Below are positions 6,826 to 12,745 of a stretch of DNA of 12,745 bases, piece after piece. The notes beneath the pieces were generated by a model. The model was given only the letters and a program-made list of their open reading frames with translations, had not been told where the DNA came from and ran no database searches. Origin of the DNA: JAZQLP01 sp045629205 (GTDB lineage Bacteria > Bacillota > Clostridia > Oscillospirales > UBA644); assembly GCA_045629205.1 (NCBI GenBank), contig JAZQQT010000147.1:1-12745 (forward strand), in the 5' to 3' direction. A program made the position numbers and the translations under genes. Within the stretch, counting starts at the first letter, position 1, and each line of letters starts with the position of its first letter.

Positions 6826-7085
6826 TTCTTTTCTGCCTCCCGTTGGTATTTCTTACTGATTTCAAATACTTTCGTGTATAACTCCGCTGCGTAATCCGCA
6901 TATTCGCCCGCTGATTTCCGAACGTTTTTAACGACCTCAGATTCCCTGCCGGCATCAGTAATACTCATACCGTTTTCTTTTTTATATCTGCCTATCTCAC
7001 CGGCGACCGCCATTCTTTCTGCAAAAAGAGCGGCAATTTCACTGTCTATTCTATCTATTTCTATTCTGTATTTCTCTAATTCCAT
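6822..7085 (-). CDS. Monofunctional chorismate mutase, AroQ (all-helical) class
   Basis: With a start at 7085 the product has 87 residues, typical of a free-standing AroQ-class mutase. It rearranges chorismate to prephenate, committing it to Phe/Tyr synthesis. Compared with the E. coli P-protein mutase domain, the expected active-site residues are visible: Arg7 (its Arg11), Arg24 (Arg28), Lys35 (Lys39), Asp44 (Asp48), Arg47 (Arg51) and Glu48 (Glu52); the third helix is more divergent, with Glu near where Gln88 would be. A longer frame reaching 7157 exists, but its extra 24 residues are Cys/Arg-rich, overlap aroC, and precede a good GGAGA site, so they are rejected. The gene overlaps the end of aroC by 10 bases and its TGA overlaps the aroE-aroK ATG. 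No dehydrogenase, dehydratase or ACT domain is attached. Confidence 0.92.
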   Translation of the reverse strand: MELEKYRIEIDRIDSEIAALFAERMAVAGEIGRYKKENGMSITDAGRESEVVKNVRKSAGEYADYAAELYTKVFEISKKYQREAEKK

Positions 7086-8149
7086 CCGAAATCTCCGTTT
7101 ACTATTGCCATTGCAGCCGCAGCAGCACAAACAGGCGTTGCCCGAACAGCGATACAAGGGTCATGTCTGCCGCATACGGTTAATTTTTCAATTTCTCCGG
7201 TTTTCAGATTAACCGTATCCTGAGTTACGGCAATTGAAGGCGTGGGTTTGAACGCCGCTCTGAAAATCAAAGGCATTCCGGAAGAAATTCCGCCGAGAAT
7301 ACCTCCGCAGTTATTCGTTACGGTTTTTATTTCACCGCTTTCCATTGTAAAAACATCATTTGCGTTACTGCCTTTTTTATCTGCCATCCCGAAACCGATG
7401 CCGAATTCTATTCCCTTTACGCCCGGAATGGCAAAAATTGCCTGTGAAATCAATCCTTCAAGACCTTCATACATCGGACCGCCGATTCCCGCGGGAAGTC
7501 CGTATACCGCAACTTCAACAATTCCGCCGAGCGAATCTCCGTCGGACGCGGCTTTTTTTATTTCGCTTTTAATTTTTTTCTCGATTTCCGGATCTATAAC
7601 GGGAAATTTCTTTTTTTTCAGATTTTTCAGAACAGATATATCCGGTTTCAGAGAATCTAAAGATTTATCGTTAATTCCGCCTGCCGACAACAAATGAGCA
7701 GATATCTCCACACCGTATTTTTTCAGATACTCCATGCAGAAGAAACCGGCAACGCACATCGGAGCAGTCATACGTCCGGAAAAGCATCCCCCGCCCGAAG
7801 GAATTTCACCGTATTTCACATACGCCGCATAATCAGCGTGGGACGGTCTCGGCAAATATTTGATATTTGCATATTCGTCAGGATTATAATTTTTATTTTC
7901 TATTACAAAAACGATTTTGTTTCCGTCGGTTTTCCCGTTAATATATCCGGAAGAAAAAATCGGGGCATCCGATTCGATTCTTTTTGTTCCGAAAACGCCA
8001 TCCGAAGACCGCTTTGCCATAAAGCAGGCAAGTTCATTCGGATCAACGGCAATATCATTCGGAAATCCTTCCAACGTTCCGCAAACATAAGGTCCGTGAG
8101 AACTCCCGTCTATTGTTATTTTGATTTTTGAACCAAAAACCGATGCCAT
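7076..8149 (-). CDS. aroC: Chorismate synthase
   Basis: This 357-residue enzyme converts EPSP to chorismate with reduced FMN, the last common step of the shikimate pathway. Landmarks are FGSKIKITIDGSSHG (5-19), RPSHADY (101-107), GGGCFSGRMTAPMCVAG (119-135), GDSLGG (204-209), GLPAGIGGP (217-225), NNCGGILGGISSG (279-291) and GRHDPCIAVRATP (327-339). The catalytic histidines (His18, His104) and the Asp of RHDP (Asp330) are retained. Three signature positions are altered from the common form: GESHG reads GSSHG, RPGHAD reads RPSHAD, and the NxAGG loop carries Cys. GRMTAP in place of GRETA matches a variant I recall from Clostridia. The start is one base from the aroA stop, with GAGGT 5 bases before the ATG. 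The identity is secure; flavin-reductase dependence (mono- or bifunctional) cannot be read from sequence. Confidence 0.96.
   Translation of the reverse strand: MASVFGSKIKITIDGSSHGPYVCGTLEGFPNDIAVDPNELACFMAKRSSDGVFGTKRIESDAPIFSSGYINGKTDGNKIVFVIENKNYNPDEYANIKYLPRPSHADYAAYVKYGEIPSGGGCFSGRMTAPMCVAGFFCMEYLKKYGVEISAHLLSAGGINDKSLDSLKPDISVLKNLKKKKFPVIDPEIEKKIKSEIKKAASDGDSLGGIVEVAVYGLPAGIGGPMYEGLEGLISQAIFAIPGVKGIEFGIGFGMADKKGSNANDVFTMESGEIKTVTNNCGGILGGISSGMPLIFRAAFKPTPSIAVTQDTVNLKTGEIEKLTVCGRHDPCIAVRATPVCAAAAAMAIVNGDFGWN
7092..7096 (-). promoter_or_regulatory. Ribosome binding site deciding the chorismate mutase start
   Basis: GGAGA on the minus strand lies 6 bases before the ATG at 7083-7085, within the last codons of aroC. 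It supports the 87-residue form over the 111-residue frame. Confidence 0.65.
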
Positions 8150-8150
8150 T

Positions 8151-9317
8151 TTACACCTCTTTTACTGCTCCGCCGAGTGCGACGAAATCCTCAAAAAAAG
8201 ACGGATATGATTTTTTGACGGCATCCGCGCCGTTGATAATTACTGGATTTTTACAAATGCAGGATGCTATTGCCGCCGTCATAACTATGCGATGATCATT
8301 TTCGCCGTTAACACAACCGCCAGCAAAACAGGAGACCCCTTCAACATAAAATCCGTCATTTGTTTCGGTTGCTTTTCCGCCGAGATTATTGATAAGATTA
8401 ACGGTTGATTTTATTCTTTCGCTTTCTTTATATCTCAATCTCCCGCAGTTTACAAATTCGGTTTTTCCGGTTCCGACAGCCGCCGTTAATGCCGTAACGG
8501 GGATGTAATCCGGAATCTGAGAGCCGTCAATCACCGATGAATTTGAAAACAAAAACGGATGATCCGATTCCTCAAATCTTATGTCGCTTCCCAACATGTT
8601 GGCAGCGCGCCAGAATACGGCAAGACTGTCATCGGATCCGGAAGTAAAGGAAAGAAATTTTTCTGTATATTTACCCGAAACAGATATCGTATTTCCGGAT
8701 TCAAAAGCCGCAAGACATCCGAACAGTTTAACGGTTTCCATTGTCAGTTTTACATAATCTGCAGATTGCAATCCGTCCGTTACCGTTATCTTTCCGCCGC
8801 CGATAAGAGGGAGCGCCATAATAAGCCCACTGATATACTGCGACGAAATATCACCGCGAACCGAAAAACAATCCCCTGCCAATTTACCCGAAACGGAAAT
8901 TTCAGAGCCCGCATCTGCAATTTTACACCCGTTTTCACATAGAATCCGGATTATTTCATCGTGCGGTCTTTTTCTCAGCCCGTCATCGAGATAAAAACGT
9001 CCTCCGTAACCCAAAGCACCGACGATCGGCATCATAAACCTGAGCGTCGACCCGCTTTCTCCGCAGCGAAAGCCCGCGTTTTCGAACGGTTCCCGGATTT
9101 TTTTCACACATATCACGCCGGTTTTAAGTTTGCATGAAACCCCGAGTTCCCCGATACAGTCAATCGTTGCCGCGATATCATCGGAAATTTCTCCCGATAT
9201 TTTAATTTCGGCGCCTCCGGCAAGTGCCGCGCAGATAAGTAATCTGTGCAACTGCGATTTTGAAGAAGGAATTTCTACTGTTCCGTTCAGTTTTTTCGGA
9301 TAAACAGAAACGGTCAT
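8151..9317 (-). CDS. aroA: EPSP synthase (3-phosphoshikimate 1-carboxyvinyltransferase)
   Basis: This 388-residue cytoplasmic enzyme joins shikimate 3-phosphate and phosphoenolpyruvate to give EPSP. It is shorter than the usual 425-445 residues, but both halves of the fold are present. Visible are SSKSQLHR (18-25, Lys20, Ser21, Arg25), CGESGSTLRFMMP (85-97), RPHDEI (117-122), GDISSQYISG (155-164), IPDYIP (268-273, with the catalytic Asp270), LRYKESERIKS (294-304, Lys297 and Glu298), DHRIVM (341-346) and KSYPSFFEDF (369-378). It begins by an ATGA overlap with the aroB stop. The only purine-rich site (AAAGG, about 13 bases upstream) is distant, so translation probably depends on coupling to aroB. 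I make no claim about inhibitor sensitivity. Confidence 0.96.
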   Translation of the reverse strand: MTVSVYPKKLNGTVEIPSSKSQLHRLLICAALAGGAEIKISGEISDDIAATIDCIGELGVSCKLKTGVICVKKIREPFENAGFRCGESGSTLRFMMPIVGALGYGGRFYLDDGLRKRPHDEIIRILCENGCKIADAGSEISVSGKLAGDCFSVRGDISSQYISGLIMALPLIGGGKITVTDGLQSADYVKLTMETVKLFGCLAAFESGNTISVSGKYTEKFLSFTSGSDDSLAVFWRAANMLGSDIRFEESDHPFLFSNSSVIDGSQIPDYIPVTALTAAVGTGKTEFVNCGRLRYKESERIKSTVNLINNLGGKATETNDGFYVEGVSCFAGGCVNGENDHRIVMTAAIASCICKNPVIINGADAVKKSYPSFFEDFVALGGAVKEV

Positions 9318-10357
9318 TTTGATAAACCGACCTTTATCAGTTTTTTAAACTCATACGGAGATATCTTTTTCACTTCACAACGACCGAATTCTTTCGGCAA
9401 AATAACGGTAATACCGTTTTCATCGTTCTTTTTATCACCGCATGCAATAGAATAAATTATATCCGACGGAATATCCGTATGAGTAGGCAAACCGGCATCG
9501 TTACACTGTTTTTCAACATAATCCGCGAGAAAAGAGTCACAGCCGTATAAACTTACGGCTCCTCTCGCTATAACAGACATGCCGATTGCAACCGCCTCCC
9601 CATGTCCGACGGAATAACCGCATGCTTTTTCAATCGCATGTCCGATGGTATGTCCGAAGTTAAGTAATCTTCTCATACCTTTATCATACAGATCCTCCGC
9701 GGTATAGCGCATTTTTACACGAACGCAGGTCTCTATCGTATTCGCGGGATTGTTTTTTGTATTTTCATATTCAAAAATGATTTCGTTAAGAACGGAATAT
9801 TTGATGATTTCGGCATATCCGTTCCTGAATTCTTTTTCGGGAAGTGTTTTAAGCGTATCGGTATCGCATATAACCAGATCCGGTTCTCTTATTACGCCGA
9901 AAAGATTTTTACCTTTTGCCGAATTAACCGCGGATTTCCCTCCGACGGAGGAATCTACCATTGCAAGCAAGCTGGTAGGCACCTGAACAAGAAAAATCCC
10001 GCGCATATACAAAGCGGAAACAAGACCGCCGATATCTCCGGTCACGCCGCCTCCGAGAGCAACAACCACGCTGTCTCTTTTCAGCTTGCTTTCGGCGCAT
10101 TTTTCCAAAGCAGAAAACAGCGTTTCTCCGTTTTTCGAAGCTTCTCCATGCGGAAAAACAAAGTCATATACGCTGAACCCGTTAGATACAAGGGCATCCG
10201 ACACCTTTTTTCCGTATAAATCGAATACGGTATCGTCGGAAACGATAAGAGCTGTCTTGCCCTGAGTGATTTCCGCGACGTATGAACCGAGCTCCGATAG
10301 AAGCCCGGTTCCGATCACTATATTATATTTCCCTTTTATGATATTCGGAGTATCCAT
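9314..10357 (-). CDS. aroB: 3-dehydroquinate synthase
   Basis: This 347-residue NAD- and metal-dependent enzyme cyclises DAHP to 3-dehydroquinate, the second shikimate step. Signatures are FPHGEASKN (68-76), ALGGGVTGDIGG (100-111), QVPTSLLAMVDSSVGGKSAVN (125-145, given in shortened sense: PTSLLA then SSVGGK), NGYAEIIKY (179-187), LNFGHTIGHAIE (232-243) and GHGEAVAIGM (251-260). The expected metal ligands Glu183, His236 and His252 are all there, and a late GDKKN (307-311) is typical. The length is normal. It is the first aro gene of the operon and begins 10 bases after the hflC stop, so it is probably on the hflKC transcript. An in-frame stop directly precedes the ATG, ruling out an upstream start. 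The nearest ribosome-binding sequence is unusually far away (see separate entry). Confidence 0.97.
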   Translation of the reverse strand: MDTPNIIKGKYNIVIGTGLLSELGSYVAEITQGKTALIVSDDTVFDLYGKKVSDALVSNGFSVYDFVFPHGEASKNGETLFSALEKCAESKLKRDSVVVALGGGVTGDIGGLVSALYMRGIFLVQVPTSLLAMVDSSVGGKSAVNSAKGKNLFGVIREPDLVICDTDTLKTLPEKEFRNGYAEIIKYSVLNEIIFEYENTKNNPANTIETCVRVKMRYTAEDLYDKGMRRLLNFGHTIGHAIEKACGYSVGHGEAVAIGMSVIARGAVSLYGCDSFLADYVEKQCNDAGLPTHTDIPSDIIYSIACGDKKNDENGITVILPKEFGRCEVKKISPYEFKKLIKVGLSK

Positions 10358-10367
10358 TTATCGGATT

Positions 10368-11267
10368 TTATTCTCCCATAAGTATTTTTGCAATTTCGGA
10401 ATCTGCAGAAAGAATCAGGACCTGTTTTCCGTTATCATTTGTAGCAATGGCTTTTTTTGCGGCTTCAAACGAACGATAGAACGAATAGAAATCTTTTTCA
10501 TCCTGAGTCTGATAAGCCTCTGCAAGGATACGCATATATTCCGCTTCGCCCTCACCCTGCAGTTTTTCGGCCTGTGCCTGTGCTTCGGAAATAATAATGG
10601 CAGCCTCTTTATCGGTATCGTTTCTGATGACCGATGCTTCAAGTTCTCCTTCTGCGATATATTTTGCGGCAATCTGTTCTCTTTCGGAAATCATTCTTTC
10701 GTAAACGGCAGACTCGTTGGATTCCGGAAGGTCAAGTTTTTTTATCTCAATGTTTACGACCTCTACTCCGTATTCGGATTTAACCTGTTCGTTGACGGCT
10801 TTTGTGATTACCGCATTAACTTCGTTACGCTGTGTTTCGGAAGCGCCCGACTGAATAATACTGGTCTGAAGCATAGTTCCCATAGTATTCTTGGTAACAG
10901 AGAAAGTAGCCGCGTCGAGACGGCTTTCCATTTCGTCGGTAGTGCTTACCGACTGAACGAACAGCAACGGATCGGCAATCTTCCATACAACATAGCTGTC
11001 GACAACAAGAGCCTTTTTATCCGAAGTCAAAACATCGGAAGGAGTTACGTCATAGAAAAGAAGAGTTTTCGGAAGATAAGAAACTTCTTCTATAAACGGA
11101 ATCTTAAGATAAAAACCGGCATTTTCACGGATAGTAACGACTTTACCGAACTGTTTTACTATTCCGTATTGGTTTTCTTTTACCATATAAGAGGTTGAAA
11201 GAACAATAATAACCAGCAGAAGAATAACCGCGGCAATGATAATGCCTTTTAATTTTGCTTTTGTCAT
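10368..11267 (-). CDS. hflC: SPFH/Band 7 membrane protein, HflC-like
   Basis: This 299-residue protein has a basic tip, one membrane helix at about residues 8-25, then an SPFH (Band 7) domain starting near MVKENQYGIVKQFGKV (28-43), the characteristic HflC opening. The middle contains VTPSDVLTSDKKALVVD and a long Ala/Glu/Gln-rich helix (about 190-250, coiled coil). The C-terminus, DEKDFYSFYRSFEA followed by a Val-Leu-rich segment, is HflC-like. In E. coli HflC pairs with HflK around the FtsH protease and limits its activity; in Firmicutes the role is less clear. It follows hflK by 10 bases with a strong AGGAGG site (11274-11279) overlapping the hflK stop, as expected for a stoichiometric pair. 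No ftsH is in the window. Confidence 0.92.
   Translation of the reverse strand: MTKAKLKGIIIAAVILLLVIIVLSTSYMVKENQYGIVKQFGKVVTIRENAGFYLKIPFIEEVSYLPKTLLFYDVTPSDVLTSDKKALVVDSYVVWKIADPLLFVQSVSTTDEMESRLDAATFSVTKNTMGTMLQTSIIQSGASETQRNEVNAVITKAVNEQVKSEYGVEVVNIEIKKLDLPESNESAVYERMISEREQIAAKYIAEGELEASVIRNDTDKEAAIIISEAQAQAEKLQGEGEAEYMRILAEAYQTQDEKDFYSFYRSFEAAKKAIATNDNGKQVLILSADSEIAKILMGE
10372..10376 (-). promoter_or_regulatory. Distant ribosome-binding-like site for aroB
   Basis: GGAGA (minus strand), inside the last codons of hflC, is the only Shine-Dalgarno-like sequence near the aroB ATG. Its spacing is 14 bases, longer than the 5-10 seen for most other genes here. Coupling to hflC translation is a likely aid. 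Confidence 0.4.
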
Positions 11268-11277
11268 TTCATACCTC

Positions 11278-12201
11278 CTATTTTACTTCAATTATAGGTT
11301 CTATCGGAAGAAGTTTTTCAACTCCTCCGTCTGTGGTATCAATATACAGCATAACTTCCGGAAAAACATCCTCTATCATTTCAAGATAAAGACGTTTTCT
11401 TGTTATGTCGGGATTTAATCTGTATTGAGCATACATCTCGCTGAATTTTGCAGCTGCGCCGGTAGCGGCGTTTATGCGTTCTTGCCTGTAGGCTTCAGCA
11501 TCTTTGATGATTTTATCGGCTTGAGCGTTTGCATTCGGAATAACCGTGTTTTTATAAGTCGTTGCCTGGTTAATGGTTGTTTCCATAGTCTGTTTTGCGG
11601 TTTCAACGTCTTTAAATGCGGTCGTTACCTCGTTTGTCGGCGGTTCGGCATCCTGAATTTTAACCTCAAGAATCTGAATACCTATATCATATTGAGAAAG
11701 TCTTTCCGACATAAGATTGCGGACACTCGACTGAATGGCAACTTTTCCGTCGGTCAAAACATTGTCAACATCGTATGACCCTACAACATCACGCGCGGCG
11801 GCTTTGGCTATATTTTCAAGAACGATAACAGGATCTTTTGAATTAAACAAATATTTCTGAGGATCCGAAACCTTCCATTCAATAAAGAAATCAACGGCAA
11901 CGATATTATAATCGCCGGTAATCATTTTCGCGTCGCTTTCGTTAACATATACATATCCGGATTCGTTTTCGGTATATCCGAGAGTGAATTTCCTGGTTGT
12001 CATATCGACCTTTTCTATATGCTGAATCGGATCCGGGAGTTTAAAGTTAAGGCCGGCATTCTGGATGGCAGTCACTTTTCCGAATGTGGTCAGAACCCCC
12101 TTTTCCGTTTCTCCGACGGTATAGAAACAATCAGCCAGAAGAACCAACGCAGCAACGGCAATAACTGCTGCTATAACAATTGTTTTTACTTTTTTCGTCA
12201 T
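11278..12201 (-). CDS. hflK: SPFH/Band 7 membrane protein, HflK-like
   Basis: This 307-residue protein has one membrane helix at about residues 7-26, then the SPFH domain beginning near YTVGETEKGVLTTFGKV (27-43). HflK-specific features are the DAEPPTNEVTTAFKDVETA segment (184-202), an amphipathic helix with NAQADKIIKDAEAYRQERI (225-243), and TRKRLYLEMIEDVFPEV (267-283), all in the usual order. It lacks the long Gly-rich cytoplasmic N-terminus of proteobacterial HflK. It is expected to assemble with HflC into a large ring-shaped cage in the membrane. AAGGAA lies 5 bases before the ATG. It is the first gene after the rny terminator, so its promoter should lie within about 36 bases, but I could not identify a convincing one. 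Confidence 0.92.
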   Translation of the reverse strand: MTKKVKTIVIAAVIAVAALVLLADCFYTVGETEKGVLTTFGKVTAIQNAGLNFKLPDPIQHIEKVDMTTRKFTLGYTENESGYVYVNESDAKMITGDYNIVAVDFFIEWKVSDPQKYLFNSKDPVIVLENIAKAAARDVVGSYDVDNVLTDGKVAIQSSVRNLMSERLSQYDIGIQILEVKIQDAEPPTNEVTTAFKDVETAKQTMETTINQATTYKNTVIPNANAQADKIIKDAEAYRQERINAATGAAAKFSEMYAQYRLNPDITRKRLYLEMIEDVFPEVMLYIDTTDGGVEKLLPIEPIIEVK

Positions 12202-12237
12202 TACTGTTCCTTTCGAATACTGATACTGTGAGATTTC

Positions 12238-12270
12238 AAAAAAACCGCCGTTTCCGAAGAAAAGACGGTT
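12238..12270 (-). terminator. Intrinsic terminator of rny with a UUCG tetraloop
   Basis: On the minus strand, AACCGTC (12264-12270) pairs with GGCGGTT (12243-12249) through seven pairs including one G-U. After one mismatch, TTTC pairs with GAAA around a C(TTCG)G loop, a very stable tetraloop. At least five T follow the stem (12238-12242). It starts 28 bases after the rny stop, separating rny from the hflK-hflC-aro operon. Confidence 0.9.
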
Positions 12271-12297
12271 AATTTTTATATGTGCAAACTGATTGAT

Positions 12298-12745
12298 TTA
12301 TTTTGCGTATTCAACCGCTTTGCTTTCTCTTATTACGTTAACTTTAATCTGACCGGGATATTCAAGTTCGCTTTCAATCTTATTGGCGATATCTCGCGCA
12401 AGAATCATCATACGGTCATCGTTTACTTCTTCGGGACGCACCATTACGCGGATTTCTCGACCTGCCTGAATTGCATAAGTTTTTTCAACGCCCTCGAAGT
12501 TATTTGCGAGTTCCTCAAGATTTTCGAGTCTCTTGATATAATTTGCGAGATCTTCGCGTCTGGCTCCCGGTCTGGCGGCGGAAATAGCATCCGCAGCCTG
12601 CACGACAGCCGCAAGCACGGTCTTTGCTTCGACATCTCCGTGATGAGCTTCGATGGCGTGAATGATTTTTTCGTTTTCTTTATATTTTCTTGCGCACTCA
12701 ACACCGATTGAAATATGAGAACCTTCGGTGTTCTGATCAAGAGCC
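12298..12745 (-). CDS. rny: Ribonuclease Y, C-terminal part
   Basis: The gene enters from the right edge; about 149 codons of the C-terminal end are visible. The segments EGSHISIGVECARKYKENE, IHAIEAHHGDVEAKTV, ADAISAARPGARRE and EGVEKTYAIQAGREIRVMV, and the terminal YPGQIKVNVIRESKAVEYAK, closely match the end of RNase Y. This region covers the later part of the HD domain, including His residues of HHGD, and the conserved tail. The N-terminal membrane anchor, coiled coil, KH domain and the first HD motif are outside the window. RNase Y is a membrane-bound endonuclease that starts mRNA decay in many Firmicutes. A Met-less frame runs through the edge, so the GTG at 12616-12618 is an internal codon. 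It ends in TAA, followed by its own terminator. Confidence 0.97.
   Translation of the reverse strand, partial: ALDQNTEGSHISIGVECARKYKENEKIIHAIEAHHGDVEAKTVLAAVVQAADAISAARPGARREDLANYIKRLENLEELANNFEGVEKTYAIQAGREIRVMVRPEEVNDDRMMILARDIANKIESELEYPGQIKVNVIRESKAVEYAK

Noticed and set aside
7086..7157. Extended 111-residue form of chorismate mutase
   Set aside because: The extra N-terminal residues are Cys/Arg-rich, fall entirely within aroC, and a GGAGA site sits just before the Met at 7085 that matches the family start.
7242..8131. Plus-strand frames opposite aroC (151 and 145 residues)
   Set aside because: Both lie entirely within aroC on the opposite strand and show Pro/Ile- or Arg/Phe-rich composition without domains. 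aroC is unambiguous.
10266..11198. Long plus-strand frame of 310 residues opposite hflC and the start of aroB
   Set aside because: It is antisense to two strongly conserved genes, its translation is Phe/Cys/Arg-rich with no recognisable motif, and it has no credible ribosome site. It is a mirror of the codon use on the other strand.
12280..12711. Plus-strand frame of 143 residues opposite rny
   Set aside because: It covers the RNase Y tail in antisense, is rich in Phe and Cys, and starts inside the rny 3' region without a proper ribosome site.
12444..12740. Second minus-strand frame of 98 residues overlapping rny
   Set aside because: It is out of frame with the RNase Y sequence, which matches the family along the whole visible length.

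Overview
The window looks like chromosomal DNA from a Gram-positive, probably gut-associated member of the Clostridia. The reasons are an RNase Y gene (the Firmicutes-type decay nuclease), strong AGGAGG/GAGG-type ribosome binding sites, tightly packed operons, a chorismate synthase with the GGxFSGRxTAP variant I associate with Clostridia, and moderate G+C (judged by eye, not computed). The lineage is an inference. I see no mobile element, CRISPR array, tRNA or rRNA, and no stretch over 300 bases without a gene.

Layout. Positions 1-3810 carry four tightly packed plus-strand genes: the 3' end of a phosphodiester glycosidase (NAGPA-like), a membrane-anchored protein of unknown function, an N-acetylhexosamine 1-kinase-like phosphotransferase, and an M20-family amidohydrolase. 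A 12-bp perfect hairpin at 3826-3857 lies between this operon and the convergent minus-strand block and probably terminates transcription from both sides. From 3868 to the right edge every gene is on the minus strand. In transcription order (right to left) these are the 3' end of rny, a UUCG-capped terminator, hflK, hflC, aroB, aroA, aroC, a small chorismate mutase, an aroE-aroK fusion, aroQ, and rhaA (L-rhamnose isomerase).

How the genes work together. aroB, aroQ, the aroE-aroK fusion, aroA and aroC encode every step from DAHP to chorismate, and the chorismate mutase takes chorismate to prephenate. Only DAHP synthase and the terminal Tyr/Phe/Trp branches are missing from view. The genes are coupled by ATGA overlaps or near-zero spacing. 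hflK and hflC, two SPFH membrane proteins, precede aroB by only 10 bases and are probably on the same transcript. rhaA follows aroQ but has its own near-consensus sigma-70 promoter, whose -35 box is formed by the last two sense codons of aroQ, so it can be expressed independently.

Novelty. Most of the window is recognisable housekeeping metabolism. The less ordinary items are the four-gene plus-strand cassette, which pairs a phosphodiester glycosidase with an amino-sugar kinase-like protein; the aroE-aroK fusion; altered signature residues in AroC and the M20 protein; and the promoter nested in the end of aroQ. I do not see clear evidence of a wholly new system.
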